A stretch of 64,000 nucleotides of DNA, from NCBI GenBank assembly GCA_017469425.1, contig JAFUGJ010000036.1, positions 216,299 to 280,298 of the forward strand, read 5' to 3'. A model generated the notes under the pieces. It saw nothing but the letters and a program-made list of their open reading frames with translations, did no database searches and was not told the origin of the DNA. The first letter of the stretch is position 1, and every line of letters starts with the position of its first letter. The position numbers and the translations under genes were made by a program. Source of the stretch: Bacteroidales bacterium. GTDB lineage: Bacteria > Bacteroidota > Bacteroidia > Bacteroidales > UBA932. Below are positions 17,103 to 26,199 of the stretch, piece by piece.

Positions 17103-18271
17103 AACTTCACTCCGTCAGCGCTTTCACAAACCTGTGTACAGTATTTCCCTGCCAGGGCGGGGAAAGCCTTCAGATAGCCTTCCGACACTTCCCTGATGGC
17201 ACTCTCGACATAATCGGGATGCACCAGGGCCATGCAGCAGCCCTTGAATCCGGCTCCGCTGAAACGCCCCCCGTAGATGCCGTCGGTACGGCTCATCAAC
17301 TCGTATATAGCTATCAGTTCGGGAGAGCCGGTTTCGTAATTGTGAATCGACGACCATCCGCTCTCGAAACTGAGTTTGCCGTATGCTTCAATATCGCCCC
17401 TTCTCCAAGCCTCGGCCCCCTTCTCCACGCGCTCGAATTCACCGAACACATGGTCGGCCCTGCGCCTCCAGGTTTCAGGAAGGCGGTCGCGGAATCGCTC
17501 GTAAACTTCAAGCGGCACCTCTCGCAGCGAAGTATCGTAGAATTTCCCGTATTCGATGCCTGCATAAGCCTTGAGGGCATAAGCGGCACTGCGGCACTCA
17601 TCCACGCGCATGTTGAATTTGCTGCCCGCAAGGGAACGCTCCACTCCGCTGAAGAAGATGACGATTTTGTATGGCTTCATGGTCGCGGCGGTAGGAATGA
17701 GTTCGTAGGAATCATTCTGGGTGTCGAGATACAGCAGATGCCCCTTGCGCGAGAGCACTTCGCAACTCTGGTCGAGCTTTCCGCAGGACACTCCCACATA
17801 ATTGTTTTCGGCAGCCTTGGCGATGCCTATGAGTTCAAGGTCGTCGAGATGTATCCGGTTTACGGTACAGAGGGCATGCAGGAAGGAAATGATTACGGCA
17901 GCCGATGACGACAGCCCGCCGATGGGAAGCGTGCCTTCAATGACTCCGCTGATACCCGCTTTGAGGGGATAGCGCAGGCTGAGTTCCAGGGTAGCTCCGC
18001 GCAGATAATCCGCCCAGTCGTTCTGTTTATGTTCGGGAACCGCGCTCACATGCCACTGGGCACGCTTGTCGAATTGCAGGGAGCAGAGTTCCACCACTCC
18101 GTTGGTCTTTGGCGACCATGCTATATGTATGCCCTTGTCGATTGCGAGCCCGGTAATCTTCCCGAGCTGATGGTCCACATGGGCGCCTATGGGGCAAATC
18201 CTGTAAGGGCAGAAGGAACGCGCCTGCGGATCCTTCTTGTAGATTTCCCTGAATTTATCTTCACATTTCAT
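17099..18271 (-). CDS. Galactokinase-family GHMP sugar kinase
   Basis: 390 aa. Phosphorylates a free sugar at C1 with ATP; galactose is the likely substrate. Seen: a sugar-binding N-terminal signature in divergent form, FCPYRICPIGAHVDHQLG (usually GRVNLIGEHTDYNGG), the GHMP ATP loop LPIGGLSSSAAVI (about residues 118-130) and the C-terminal GRFSGAGFKGCCMALV. The start at 18271 lies 2 nt after the stop of the CBS-domain gene. The altered signature leaves open another sugar, but the operon also codes a GH97 enzyme with alpha-galactosidase-type catalytic residues, which supports galactose. Confidence 0.8.
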   Translation of the reverse strand: MKCEDKFREIYKKDPQARSFCPYRICPIGAHVDHQLGKITGLAIDKGIHIAWSPKTNGVVELCSLQFDKRAQWHVSAVPEHKQNDWADYLRGATLELSLRYPLKAGISGVIEGTLPIGGLSSSAAVIISFLHALCTVNRIHLDDLELIGIAKAAENNYVGVSCGKLDQSCEVLSRKGHLLYLDTQNDSYELIPTAATMKPYKIVIFFSGVERSLAGSKFNMRVDECRSAAYALKAYAGIEYGKFYDTSLREVPLEVYERFRDRLPETWRRRADHVFGEFERVEKGAEAWRRGDIEAYGKLSFESGWSSIHNYETGSPELIAIYELMSRTDGIYGGRFSGAGFKGCCMALVHPDYVESAIREVSEGYLKAFPALAGKYCTQVCESADGVKL

Positions 18272-18273
18272 AT

Positions 18274-19347
18274 TTATTCTTTGTTTTGCAGATTCACTTT
18301 GCGATAGCGCTTCTGGCGCTTCTTCCACCTTTCCTTGGCAAACTCCTGCATGTCGCTCACTTCGTCCATCTCATCCATGATTTCGAGGCCGAAAATGGTT
18401 TCGATGATATCCTCCAGGGTCAGCACGCCTTCGAAGCAGCCGTACTCGTCGATGATGAGGGCTATCTGCTCACGGTTCTTGAGCAGCGTTTCCCAGATGT
18501 CGGCAAGAGAAGCTTCCTCGTTGAAATAGGATATGTCCCTTCGGATATCCTTGAGTTTCTTGGTGAACTTGTCCTCCGCCAGGTCCTCAAGGGCATCGTC
18601 GCGAAGGATGTAGCCGGTGATGTATTCGGGTGATTCGGAATATACGGGGATGCGGGAATGATGCTCGAAGGCATCATCCTCGAAATACTCTTTCAGGGTC
18701 ATGGATTCCGGAGCCACCGAGCACACCACACGGGGAGTCATGGCTTCGTAGGCCTTCACATTGTCGAGCTTGATAATGTTCTGGATTACTTTGTTTTCGC
18801 TGCGGTCGATGACGCCCTCTTCCTCCCCCGCATTTGCCATGGCCGACACTTCTTCGCGGCTGATGGACGCCTCGTCGTCATGGGCGAAACGACTGCTGAT
18901 GTAGCGTATGAGTTCGACGAGCGGATACATCACCACGAGCAGGAAAGAAATGCCCCGGGTGGTGAAGCCCATCAGATTCTTGTAGTTGGAAGTGCCTATG
19001 GTCTTTGGGATAATCTCCGAACAGATAAGGATGAGCAGGGTGGTAATGGCCGACATCCATCCCACGAACGAACTTCCGAAAGCCTTTGCAGTGAGAACGC
19101 CCACGAGCGAAGCTCCGAAAGTGTTGGCAATGGTGTTCATTGCAAGGATGGCCGCAATGGGGCGGTCGATGTCGGTCTTGTATTTCTTGAACTTGGCTGC
19201 CGGACGGTAATTCTCTTCCTCGCGCATGACAATGTACGACAGCGGCGTGGACATCAGTACCGACTCCAATATGGAGCAGAGGAAGGAGATGCCGACCGTG
19301 AGGAACAAGTCGAGAAGAAGAAGGAGGATGTATCCTGTCTGTGTCAT
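18274..19347 (-). CDS. CNNM/HlyC-CorC-type membrane protein with CBS pair
   Basis: 357 aa. An N-terminal DUF21/CNNM transmembrane domain with about four helices (for example YILLLLLDLFLTVGISFLC, residues 5-23, and ITTLLILICSEIIPKTIG) is followed by two CBS domains (about 195-320; MTPRVVCSV and LTLEDIIETIFG). Family members move divalent metals or act in gliding (GldE). The C-terminal CorC-HlyC domain is absent; the chain ends in a basic tail. The start at 19347 lies 1 nt after the upstream stop. Why a metal-transport type protein sits in a sugar operon is unclear. Confidence 0.85.
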   Translation of the reverse strand: MTQTGYILLLLLDLFLTVGISFLCSILESVLMSTPLSYIVMREEENYRPAAKFKKYKTDIDRPIAAILAMNTIANTFGASLVGVLTAKAFGSSFVGWMSAITTLLILICSEIIPKTIGTSNYKNLMGFTTRGISFLLVVMYPLVELIRYISSRFAHDDEASISREEVSAMANAGEEEGVIDRSENKVIQNIIKLDNVKAYEAMTPRVVCSVAPESMTLKEYFEDDAFEHHSRIPVYSESPEYITGYILRDDALEDLAEDKFTKKLKDIRRDISYFNEEASLADIWETLLKNREQIALIIDEYGCFEGVLTLEDIIETIFGLEIMDEMDEVSDMQEFAKERWKKRQKRYRKVNLQNKE

Positions 19348-19348
19348 G

Positions 19349-21076
19349 TCAGAAGAGTAACTGGTAGTCCGCTCCGAGCTTGGCGGCGGCAAGGTCTTCG
19401 GGAACGAACTTCCAGGAGCCGATGACATTCCTGTCGCCTATCAGTTCGGGGTCCACAAGTCCGTGCTTTTCAATGAATTCATAGACGAAATCCCGGATTT
19501 CCTGCATCTTGCCCAGTATCCGCCCTTCAAGTTCTTCCTTGGGTATGCCTGCACCGTCGGTAAGCAGATGTCCGGCCCCGCTGGCGCGGTAGGAACTCAA
19601 TGCCACGGCATACTCTTCCTCCGGGTTGAAGGGAGTACCGTCGGCAAGGGAACTGATGCTGATGCGCTCCCCTGCAGGTTTCGTGATATCCACGGTATAG
19701 TTGATTCCGGAAGCGGAATCGAAATTATAGGCGCGGTTGACGAACGACCAGCCCCTCTGGTTGTTGCGTGGATCATCGGACTTCACGATACGGAGGCCGT
19801 GTCCGCTCTCGGGTGCGTCCAGCCAGGTGTCGTAGGAGTATTCCAGGTAGTTTTTGATTTCCTTTCCGGTAAGCTTCATGGTAAAAAGCTGGTTCTCGAA
19901 AGGATAAATCAGGAAAAGATCGTTGTAAACAAGGGTGCCCGCCTTCACGCTGCCGTTGAAGGTAAGAGGAGCGGCAAAGGCTATCTGCGCACCCGAACTT
20001 TCCAGCTCAACGGTATGCAGGAGATTCATGTAATCACACATTCCAAGATAAGCATCGCGGGTGCGAAGGTCCATCTGCAGCATGCCTATTTCCTTGAAGG
20101 AAAAAGCCTTGACGCTTTCATACTCGGGATGGAAAAGTTCCCTCATCGCCGGATCGGCCTTGGTCTTGTCCACCTTTATGAGTTCCGAACAAACTTTCCT
20201 GTCAACGACCTTGCCGTCCTTTACCTCAACCTGCAGAGTGCCGTGTCCGAGGTACTTGGCCCTGTTGCCGGTGTTGATGAGGGCTATGCTGTCGTTGAAG
20301 AAGGTAACCTCGCGGTGGTCGTGCGAGCACACCACGAAATCCACTCCGCGCAGGGTCTTGTAAAGGTCCAGTCCTTCCGCTTCGGGATTGTCGAATTCAC
20401 CCTTGCCGGTTGCGGAATGTATGCTCACTATCACCACATCGGGCTTTTCCCTGGCGGCATACTTGTCCACATCCTTCTGCACCAGCGGCACGAGCCTTTC
20501 GAAATGCATGCCCTTCCAAAGGGTTTCATCCATCCATGCGGGATTGTTGGCATTGGTATATCCAAGCACCATCACCTTCAGTCCGGCGCGTTTATAGGTC
20601 TTGTAAACCTGGAAATAAGGTTTGCCGTTGTCGTTGCGAATGGCATTGCCCCCCAGGAATGGAATCTTGTGGCGGCCGAGCTGCTTCACGAGTTTGTCAT
20701 AGACGGGATGCCCGGTTTCCACATCGTGGTTTCCCATGGTGATGGCATCGTACTTCATGTACGATACTATCTTGGTAAACAGGTGCTCTTCGGCCTCCGT
20801 ATCCACATAGTTGTAGTAATAGGTCGCATTGTCGCCCTGCAGGCAGTCTCCGGCATCAACCAGAAGCACATTCTGCTCACCGCAGGCATTGCGCACGCTG
20901 TCAACATAGTAGTTGACGGCGAATATGCTCTGCCGGGTCGAATTCCCCGCATAGGTGGAATCGAACCAATAGCCGTGAACATCGTTGGTCGTGAGGAGCT
21001 GAAGCGTATGTATTCCATCCTTGGGCCCACAGGCGGCAAGAATCAGCAAAGGCAACAGTACAAGAGATTTCTTCAT
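19349..21076 (-). CDS. 5'-nucleotidase / 2',3'-cyclic phosphodiesterase lipoprotein (UshA type)
   Basis: 575 aa, lipoprotein signal MKKSLVLLPLLILAACGP. Metallophosphatase domain first: TTNDVHGYWFD (metal-binding Asp and His), DAGDCLQG, GNHDVETG, and CSHDHREVTF late in the domain. The C-terminal 5'-nucleotidase domain follows (FAAPLTFNGSVKAGTLVYNDLFLIYPFENQ region, about residues 370-400). It hydrolyses nucleotides outside the cytoplasm. The ATG at 21076 is chosen for the lipoprotein signal; the frame is open further upstream but overlaps the GH97 gene. Compare the split paralogue at 46148-47794. Confidence 0.9.
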   Translation of the reverse strand: MKKSLVLLPLLILAACGPKDGIHTLQLLTTNDVHGYWFDSTYAGNSTRQSIFAVNYYVDSVRNACGEQNVLLVDAGDCLQGDNATYYYNYVDTEAEEHLFTKIVSYMKYDAITMGNHDVETGHPVYDKLVKQLGRHKIPFLGGNAIRNDNGKPYFQVYKTYKRAGLKVMVLGYTNANNPAWMDETLWKGMHFERLVPLVQKDVDKYAAREKPDVVIVSIHSATGKGEFDNPEAEGLDLYKTLRGVDFVVCSHDHREVTFFNDSIALINTGNRAKYLGHGTLQVEVKDGKVVDRKVCSELIKVDKTKADPAMRELFHPEYESVKAFSFKEIGMLQMDLRTRDAYLGMCDYMNLLHTVELESSGAQIAFAAPLTFNGSVKAGTLVYNDLFLIYPFENQLFTMKLTGKEIKNYLEYSYDTWLDAPESGHGLRIVKSDDPRNNQRGWSFVNRAYNFDSASGINYTVDITKPAGERISISSLADGTPFNPEEEYAVALSSYRASGAGHLLTDGAGIPKEELEGRILGKMQEIRDFVYEFIEKHGLVDPELIGDRNVIGSWKFVPEDLAAAKLGADYQLLF

Positions 21077-21081
21077 TTTTC

Positions 21082-23040
21082 TTATTTGCGTAACTTTTTC
21101 ACTATCATTACAAATCCGCCTCCGGGCGCAAGCGTGGCCTCCACGGATGACGAGGCATTCACGGATGCGGAGCTGATTCTGTAGTCGGTTCCAACCGAGC
21201 CGGCATTGGCGCCGTCGGCAAAGAGGGTGCACTCCCACTGTCCTTCAGGCAGGAAATTCATGGGGATGCTGAGGGTGCGGGGTTCCCACGAAGTCATTCC
21301 TCCGAGATAGTACACTCCGTCCTTCTCGCGGAGCGACACTATCCACTCCCCTGCTTTTCCCGAAAGGATACGGGTATTGTCGAACACCGTGGGGATGGAA
21401 GCGATGAAACGGGTGGTTTCGTCCTCGAGAAGATAATCCGACGGAGAGTCGCAGAGCATGGTAAGAGGAGAATCGAACACCACATAGCAGGCAAGCTGAT
21501 GTGCGCGGGTTCCCTGGCTCATGGGCCTGTTGTTGACGGCACGAAAATCCCCCTTCGCGGCATTGCGCAGCGCTCCGGGAGTGTAGTCCATCTGCCCGGC
21601 GGCCTGGCGGATGTAAGGGATGGTAACATCGTAGCGGGGCATGTCGAAGTCGGCTTCCGACGACCATTTCAGGTTCTCAAGACCGGCAACACCCTCAAAA
21701 TTGAGAACATTGGGATAAGTGCGGCTGAGTCCGGTGGGCTTGTATATGCCGTGAAAATCCAACACCAGATGATACTTTGCAGCCTTTTCCGCATACATCG
21801 TGATGCGGTGCACCATGGCGGCCTCCTGGGAATCGAAGAAGTCCACCTTGAAGCCGGACACGCCCATTTTGGAATAATGCTCGAATGCCTTGTCGGGTTT
21901 CAGTCCGAGTACGCCTTTCGACACCCAGAGCAGGACGCCCACGCCTTTTTGGGAGGCATATTCGCAGATGCGCCTTATATCTATGGCATCGATGGGAGTG
22001 AAGATATTCTTGTTCTTGTACCACCCGTCGTCGATGAGGATGTACTGCAGGCCGTATTTTGCGGCAAAATCGATGTCGTAGAGATAAGTTTCGGTATTGA
22101 TGCCGGCCTTGAAGTCCACTCCATGGCGGCGGAAGGCATTCCACCAGTCCCAGCTCGACTGCCCGGGCTTTATCCAGGAAGTGTCGCCGATGCGGTTGGG
22201 CGAAGCCAGGGCATAAACCATGTTGTTCACGGGCAGGAAGGTATCATCCCTGCCGTACGCAACTACCCTCCAGGGATAGCTGCGGCTGCCTTCAACCTCG
22301 TTCAGATAGTCGAGATATACGGCATCCTGTACCTGCACATTGCCGGGATAAGGAGGAAATTCCGCCTTGAAGCCCTTGTCGGTGGTGGCGAGGAAAGCGC
22401 CGGGATAATCGAACAAATCGGCCTCGGTAAGAAGAAGACGGCCAGCCTCGCCAAGGTCCACATAGACCGGCATGAAAGCGAGCCTTTCCGCAGCAGACCG
22501 GACATCCCCCGCCTTGACAGAATCATACTGGCTCTCGAATGATGTGCGGTAAGGGTCTTTGGCGGAAGTCCTGGCATAGGGAACCAGCATGCTAAAAGGC
22601 CTGGTAAAGTTGAATTCCACGCACTCGCCGAGAACCTTCCGGCTGCCGCTCATGGATGTGACGAAACGGTAAGCCACGCCCTCATCATAGGCCCTGAATT
22701 CCAGAGTCCATCCGCCTTTCATCTTGAGCGTCAGATAATTATACTTTGCATTGAAAGATGACTGGCGGTAGAATGGAGCGTCGATATCCTCGCTCACCGA
22801 ACCCCTGGAAACCTTCTGCACTTTGGAGGAAACCCCGAGCACGGCTGAGCCCAAATCAAGAGAAATCGAATTATTTTCCAGCACAGGAGCGCCTGCGACG
22901 CTGAGCGACCACTCAATTCCCCCTTCCACGAGCACCGTCATCTGCAGCCTCCCGTCCGGGCTGCCAAGCTGATATGTCCTGGCATGGACGAAAACGAAGC
23001 TCAGCAACAATGCGGATATAAACAATATTAGCCTTTTCAT
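21082..23040 (-). CDS. GH97 glycoside hydrolase, probable retaining alpha-galactosidase
   Basis: 652 aa with signal peptide (residues 1-20, cut after VHA). GH97 has an N-terminal beta-sandwich, a TIM barrel and a C-terminal beta domain, all fitting this length. In the barrel: ILIDDGWYKNKN (about residues 333-344), GFKVDFFDSQ with Asp400, and LNFEGVAGLE with Glu449. SusB (inverting alpha-glucosidase) lacks the Asp; the retaining alpha-galactosidase BT1871 uses an Asp nucleophile and a Glu acid/base about 55 residues later, as here. So I infer alpha-galactosidase action in the periplasm. First gene of a five-gene operon with a galactokinase-like kinase. Confidence 0.87.
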   Translation of the reverse strand: MKRLILFISALLLSFVFVHARTYQLGSPDGRLQMTVLVEGGIEWSLSVAGAPVLENNSISLDLGSAVLGVSSKVQKVSRGSVSEDIDAPFYRQSSFNAKYNYLTLKMKGGWTLEFRAYDEGVAYRFVTSMSGSRKVLGECVEFNFTRPFSMLVPYARTSAKDPYRTSFESQYDSVKAGDVRSAAERLAFMPVYVDLGEAGRLLLTEADLFDYPGAFLATTDKGFKAEFPPYPGNVQVQDAVYLDYLNEVEGSRSYPWRVVAYGRDDTFLPVNNMVYALASPNRIGDTSWIKPGQSSWDWWNAFRRHGVDFKAGINTETYLYDIDFAAKYGLQYILIDDGWYKNKNIFTPIDAIDIRRICEYASQKGVGVLLWVSKGVLGLKPDKAFEHYSKMGVSGFKVDFFDSQEAAMVHRITMYAEKAAKYHLVLDFHGIYKPTGLSRTYPNVLNFEGVAGLENLKWSSEADFDMPRYDVTIPYIRQAAGQMDYTPGALRNAAKGDFRAVNNRPMSQGTRAHQLACYVVFDSPLTMLCDSPSDYLLEDETTRFIASIPTVFDNTRILSGKAGEWIVSLREKDGVYYLGGMTSWEPRTLSIPMNFLPEGQWECTLFADGANAGSVGTDYRISSASVNASSSVEATLAPGGGFVMIVKKLRK

Positions 23041-23041
23041 A

Positions 23042-23067
23042 ACACTGTGGTATAGTGTACAAAATTA
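23042..23067 (-). promoter_or_regulatory. GH97 operon promoter with a small palindrome
   Basis: TAATTTTG (23060-23067, minus) is followed, before the ATG, by ACACT-N7-AGTGT (23042-23058). The palindrome sits at the expected transcript start and could be an operator; it has no repeat elsewhere that I can see. Confidence 0.4.
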
Positions 23068-23079
23068 CAAAAAGAGCAT

Positions 23080-23087
23080 TAAATTTG
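23080..23087 (+). promoter_or_regulatory. TAnnTTTG -7 box for the GSCFA gene
   Basis: TAAATTTG ends 4 nt before the ATG at 23092; leaderless mRNA predicted. It is divergent from the GH97 promoter, 12 nt away. Confidence 0.55.
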
Positions 23088-23091
23088 CAAT

Positions 23092-23958
23092 ATGGTAAAA
23101 CTCTCCACGCCCATTGTTATCAACAAATTGCCGACACTCCTGAGCCTCGGCGACAAAATCATGGTTCTCGGCAGCTGCTTTGCGGACAATATAGGAAGCA
23201 TGCTCGCCGATGCAGGCTTCAGTGTGTGTATCAATCCCTTCGGAACGCTGTACAATCCGGTTTCAATAGCGAATTCGGCAGCCAGGCTGCAATATGCAGC
23301 TCCTTTCAGGCCGGAAGAATGCATAGAGATGGGGGCCGGGGCAGGCATGGTGTGCTCGTGGTGGCACCACACGAGTTTTGCCCGGAAGAGCGCGGAAGAT
23401 TTTCTCGACAACGCCAACCGGGAGCTTGCCGCCGCCTCGGAGTTCTGGAAAGGATGCAACAAGGTAGTCGTCACCCTGGGCACCGCCATGGTATGGCAGC
23501 TTGCCGGGAGCGGCGAAGTGGTGTCCAACTGCCTCAAAAGGCCGTCCGCGGAGTTTTCGCACGAAATGCTGGGCGCAGGGGAAATTGCCGCAATCATCTC
23601 GAAGATGACTGGAAAATATCCCGACAAGGAGTTCATTTTCACGGTCAGCCCCGTAAGGCATCCGGGAGAAGGCATGCACCGCAATACCTTGAGCAAGGCA
23701 AACCTGCATATAGGTCTCGAACAGGCCGTCAGTTCCGGTGGACGCGGATGCTACTTCCCTGCCTACGAAATACTTATGGATGAACTGCGCGACTATCGTT
23801 ATTACGCCGACGACCTGCTGCATCCATCACCGCTCGCGATTCGCATAATACAAGAAAAATTCTTCGACGCCTGCACCCTACCGGAGGAGAGGAAAAGCAT
23901 CGAAGAAAATATCAGGAAAGCGGCGGCTGCAAGGCACAGGCCGCTTCTGAGGCGCTAA
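23092..23958 (+). CDS. GSCFA-domain protein (SGNH-like hydrolase fold)
   Basis: 288 aa, no signal peptide. The family motif is present as LGSCFADNIGSML (about residues 26-38), with the Ser of GSCFA as presumed nucleophile, and a late HPSPLAIRIIQEKF carries the catalytic-type His. Other conserved pieces are NPFGTLYNP and FTVSPVRHPGEGMHRNT. GSCFA proteins resemble GDSL/SGNH esterases; their substrates are unknown. It ends 4 bp inside the convergent ffh gene. Function beyond the family is not assignable. Confidence 0.85.
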   Translation: MVKLSTPIVINKLPTLLSLGDKIMVLGSCFADNIGSMLADAGFSVCINPFGTLYNPVSIANSAARLQYAAPFRPEECIEMGAGAGMVCSWWHHTSFARKSAEDFLDNANRELAAASEFWKGCNKVVVTLGTAMVWQLAGSGEVVSNCLKRPSAEFSHEMLGAGEIAAIISKMTGKYPDKEFIFTVSPVRHPGEGMHRNTLSKANLHIGLEQAVSSGGRGCYFPAYEILMDELRDYRYYADDLLHPSPLAIRIIQEKFFDACTLPEERKSIEENIRKAAAARHRPLLRR

Positions 23959-25277
23959 CCCCTGAAGTTCTTCAGCCGCGCGGCAAGACTGCCGTCGACC
24001 GCCATCTTCATCATCTTGCGGGAGCCTTCGAATTGTTTGAGGAGCCTGTTCACCTCTTCTACCGAAGTGCCGCTGCCCGAAGCTATGCGGCGTCTGCGGC
24101 TGCCGTTGATTACCTCGGGATGTTCCCGTTCGTAAGGCGTCATGGAATGATATATGGCCTCGGTACCCTTGAATGCCTTGTCGTTGTCGATATCCACATC
24201 CTTCACGGCTTTTCCCATGCCGGGAATCATGGCAGCGAGGTCCTTGATGTCGCCCATCTTGCGCACCTGCTGTATCTGGTTGTAGAAATCATTCATGTTG
24301 AACTGGTTGCGGGCGAGTTTCTTGCGGGTTTCCCGCATCTGCGCTTCATCGACCGCCTGCTGTGCTTTTTCCACCAGGGAAACCACATCTCCCATGCCGA
24401 GGATACGGTCGGCTATACGCTCGGGATGGAACAAGTCGAGGGCCTCCATCTTTTCACCGGTGGACACGAACTTGACCGGTTTTCCGGTTACCGCCTTGAT
24501 GGAAAGGGCCGCACCTCCGCGGGTGTCACCGTCGAGCTTGGTAATCACCACACCGTCGTAGTCGATGGCTTCGTTGAACGCCAGGGCGGACGCAACCGCA
24601 TCCTGACCGGTCATGGCATCCACGACGAAAAGGCTTTCGCCCGGTTTGATGGCGGCATCCATCGCCCGTATCTCATCCATCAGCTCCTGATCCACGCTGA
24701 GGCGTCCGGCGGTATCCACTATCACCGTGGTGTATCCCTGCTGTCCGGCCTGCGAAATGGCAGCTTTTGCCACTTTTACAGGGTCGGTTTCCCCTTCTAT
24801 GGTAAACATGGGCACGCCTATCTGCTCCGACAGCGTCCGTAACTGCTCAATGGCTGCGGGGCGGAAGGTATCGCAGGCTGCAAGCATAACCTTTACCCCT
24901 TTCTTTTTAAGGTACAAGGCGAGTTTGCCGCAGAAAGTGGTCTTGCCGGAGCCGTTCAGTCCGGCCACCATCACCACTCCAGGATTGCCCTTGTAGCTGA
25001 TGTCGGAAGCCTCGCTGCCCATGAACTCGGTGAGTTCGTCATGGACTATCTTCACCATCATCTGCTGAGGCTTCACGGCAGTGAGCACATTCGCCCCGAG
25101 GGCCTTGGTCTTGACCCTGTCGCAGAAATCCTTGGCAACCTTGTAGCTCACATCGGCATCAAGCAGGGCGCGCCGCACATCCTTGAGCGTTTCGGCAATA
25201 TTTACTTCCGTTATCTTACCTTCACCTTTGAGGATTTTGAAGGATTTTTCAAGTCTTTCTGATAGATTTTCGAACAT
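23955..25277 (-). CDS. ffh: Signal recognition particle protein Ffh
   Basis: 440 aa. The SRP GTPase binds 4.5S RNA and signal sequences and brings ribosomes to FtsY. N-domain four-helix bundle (1-85), G-domain with GLNGSGKTTFCGKLA (about 107-121), DTAGRLSVDQELM and TKLDGDTRGGAAL (about 246-258), then the M-domain with GSRRRRIASGSG, the RNA-binding element (about 385-396). All GTPase motifs are intact. Its own promoter box lies 7 nt upstream of the ATG. Confidence 0.97.
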   Translation of the reverse strand: MFENLSERLEKSFKILKGEGKITEVNIAETLKDVRRALLDADVSYKVAKDFCDRVKTKALGANVLTAVKPQQMMVKIVHDELTEFMGSEASDISYKGNPGVVMVAGLNGSGKTTFCGKLALYLKKKGVKVMLAACDTFRPAAIEQLRTLSEQIGVPMFTIEGETDPVKVAKAAISQAGQQGYTTVIVDTAGRLSVDQELMDEIRAMDAAIKPGESLFVVDAMTGQDAVASALAFNEAIDYDGVVITKLDGDTRGGAALSIKAVTGKPVKFVSTGEKMEALDLFHPERIADRILGMGDVVSLVEKAQQAVDEAQMRETRKKLARNQFNMNDFYNQIQQVRKMGDIKDLAAMIPGMGKAVKDVDIDNDKAFKGTEAIYHSMTPYEREHPEVINGSRRRRIASGSGTSVEEVNRLLKQFEGSRKMMKMAVDGSLAARLKNFRG

Positions 25278-25284
25278 AACGGCA

Positions 25285-25292
25285 CAAAATTA
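25285..25292 (-). promoter_or_regulatory. TAnnTTTG -7 box for ffh
   Basis: TAATTTTG on the minus strand, 7 nt before the ffh ATG; a very short or absent leader is predicted. Confidence 0.5.
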
Positions 25293-25342
25293 CGGAAAAA
25301 TCACGATTCTGTGCATACCCTTAAACAATTAGTTATTAGCTT

Positions 25343-25774
25343 ATGAAAAGAATTATCAACAAAATGCTGCGGATGGCGCTCAAGACGAGTACCGCCATCG
25401 CAAAACCGTCGCAGGGAGCGATTGATGAAAAAATCTCGGAAAACCTCAGGCTCTGGATTGATTCCAAAGCTTTCTGCCGTCAGAACGAAACCATCCCGAA
25501 AGTAGCGGAACAGCTCGGCGTGTCGCCGGAATCGCTCTCCTACTACTGCACCCATGTACTGGGGGAGCATTTTTCAACTTTCCGCAAAAAACTGCGGATG
25601 GAGGAAGCGAAATCCCTCATAAGGAAGAACCCGGACGCACCGATTGCCGACATTGCCTTCAGCGTGGGCATCCCCGACAAGGCCAACTTCAGGCGGCAGT
25701 TCTATGAGTGTTTCGGGTTCCCCCCGAGCGAATGGCGGAAAAGATGCAAAGTTCTCCGAATGATGCATTTGTAG
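25343..25774 (+). CDS. AraC-type helix-turn-helix regulator (short)
   Basis: 143 aa. The C-terminal two-thirds is an AraC double HTH: TIPKVAEQLGVSPESLSYYC (first HTH, about residues 51-70) and APIADIAFSVGIPDKANFRR (second HTH with the usual F-R-F layout, about 97-116), closing with CFGFPPSEWRK. The N-terminal part is too short for a sensor domain, so it may be a DNA-binding-only protein or depend on another sensor. No target can be named; it stands alone between ffh and the GntR operon. Confidence 0.85.
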   Translation: MKRIINKMLRMALKTSTAIAKPSQGAIDEKISENLRLWIDSKAFCRQNETIPKVAEQLGVSPESLSYYCTHVLGEHFSTFRKKLRMEEAKSLIRKNPDAPIADIAFSVGIPDKANFRRQFYECFGFPPSEWRKRCKVLRMMHL

Positions 25775-25783
25775 CATAGCAAA

Positions 25784-25805
25784 AGGCCCCGGACTTCCGG
25801 GGCCT
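25784..25805. terminator. Terminator between the AraC and GntR genes
   Basis: Perfect 9-bp stem AGGCCCCGG/CCGGGGCCT with a 4-nt loop. On the minus strand TTTT follows, so it serves the GntR operon best; on the plus strand there is no T-run. Confidence 0.75.
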
Positions 25806-25845
25806 GTATAGTTAGCTGAGAATAGTTTGTTTGTTAATTAAATGC

Positions 25846-26196
25846 TTATGAATTGAATACCTTATTTATTTCATCAAGGCTTATATCCAAAAGGCGTGCC
25901 TTTTTGAAAAAATTCGGCAATTCTTCGTTCAAAAATTTTTCTTTTGCCTCCCTGCGTATGTTCTGAGCGGCTTTTTCCGTCACAAAAAATCCTATTCCCC
26001 TCTTGTTGTAAATAACCCCGCGTTCGGTAAGGGTCTCATAAGTGCGGGCCACGGTATTTGGATTCACCCCTATCAGCGCACCATACTCGCGCACGGAAGG
26101 AATCCTGTCCTCCCCCTTGAGTTCTCCACGGAGGATGCGGTCGCAGATGGCATCTGCTATCTGCAGGTATATCGGTTTGTTGCTGTCGAATTCCAT
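25846..26196 (-). CDS. GntR-family regulator, YtrA subfamily
   Basis: 116 aa. N-terminal winged helix starting PIYLQIADAICDRILRGEL, with the recognition part IPSVREYGALIGVNPNTVARTYETL (about residues 32-56, GntR signature) and a short about 40-residue tail typical of YtrA-type members that control ABC exporters. It is the last gene of its operon (ATPase-permease-regulator). A palindrome AGTGTA-N12-TACACT at the operon start matches the YtrA-type operator form, so it probably represses its own operon, with a cell-envelope stress or antibiotic signal as usual inducer in relatives. Confidence 0.9.
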   Translation of the reverse strand: MEFDSNKPIYLQIADAICDRILRGELKGEDRIPSVREYGALIGVNPNTVARTYETLTERGVIYNKRGIGFFVTEKAAQNIRREAKEKFLNEELPNFFKKARLLDISLDEINKVFNS

Positions 26197-26199
26197 GGT

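Noticed and set aside
19463-21184. 573-codon plus-strand frame over the 5'-nucleotidase
   Set aside because: Antisense shadow; the minus strand has the metallophosphatase motifs and a lipoprotein signal.
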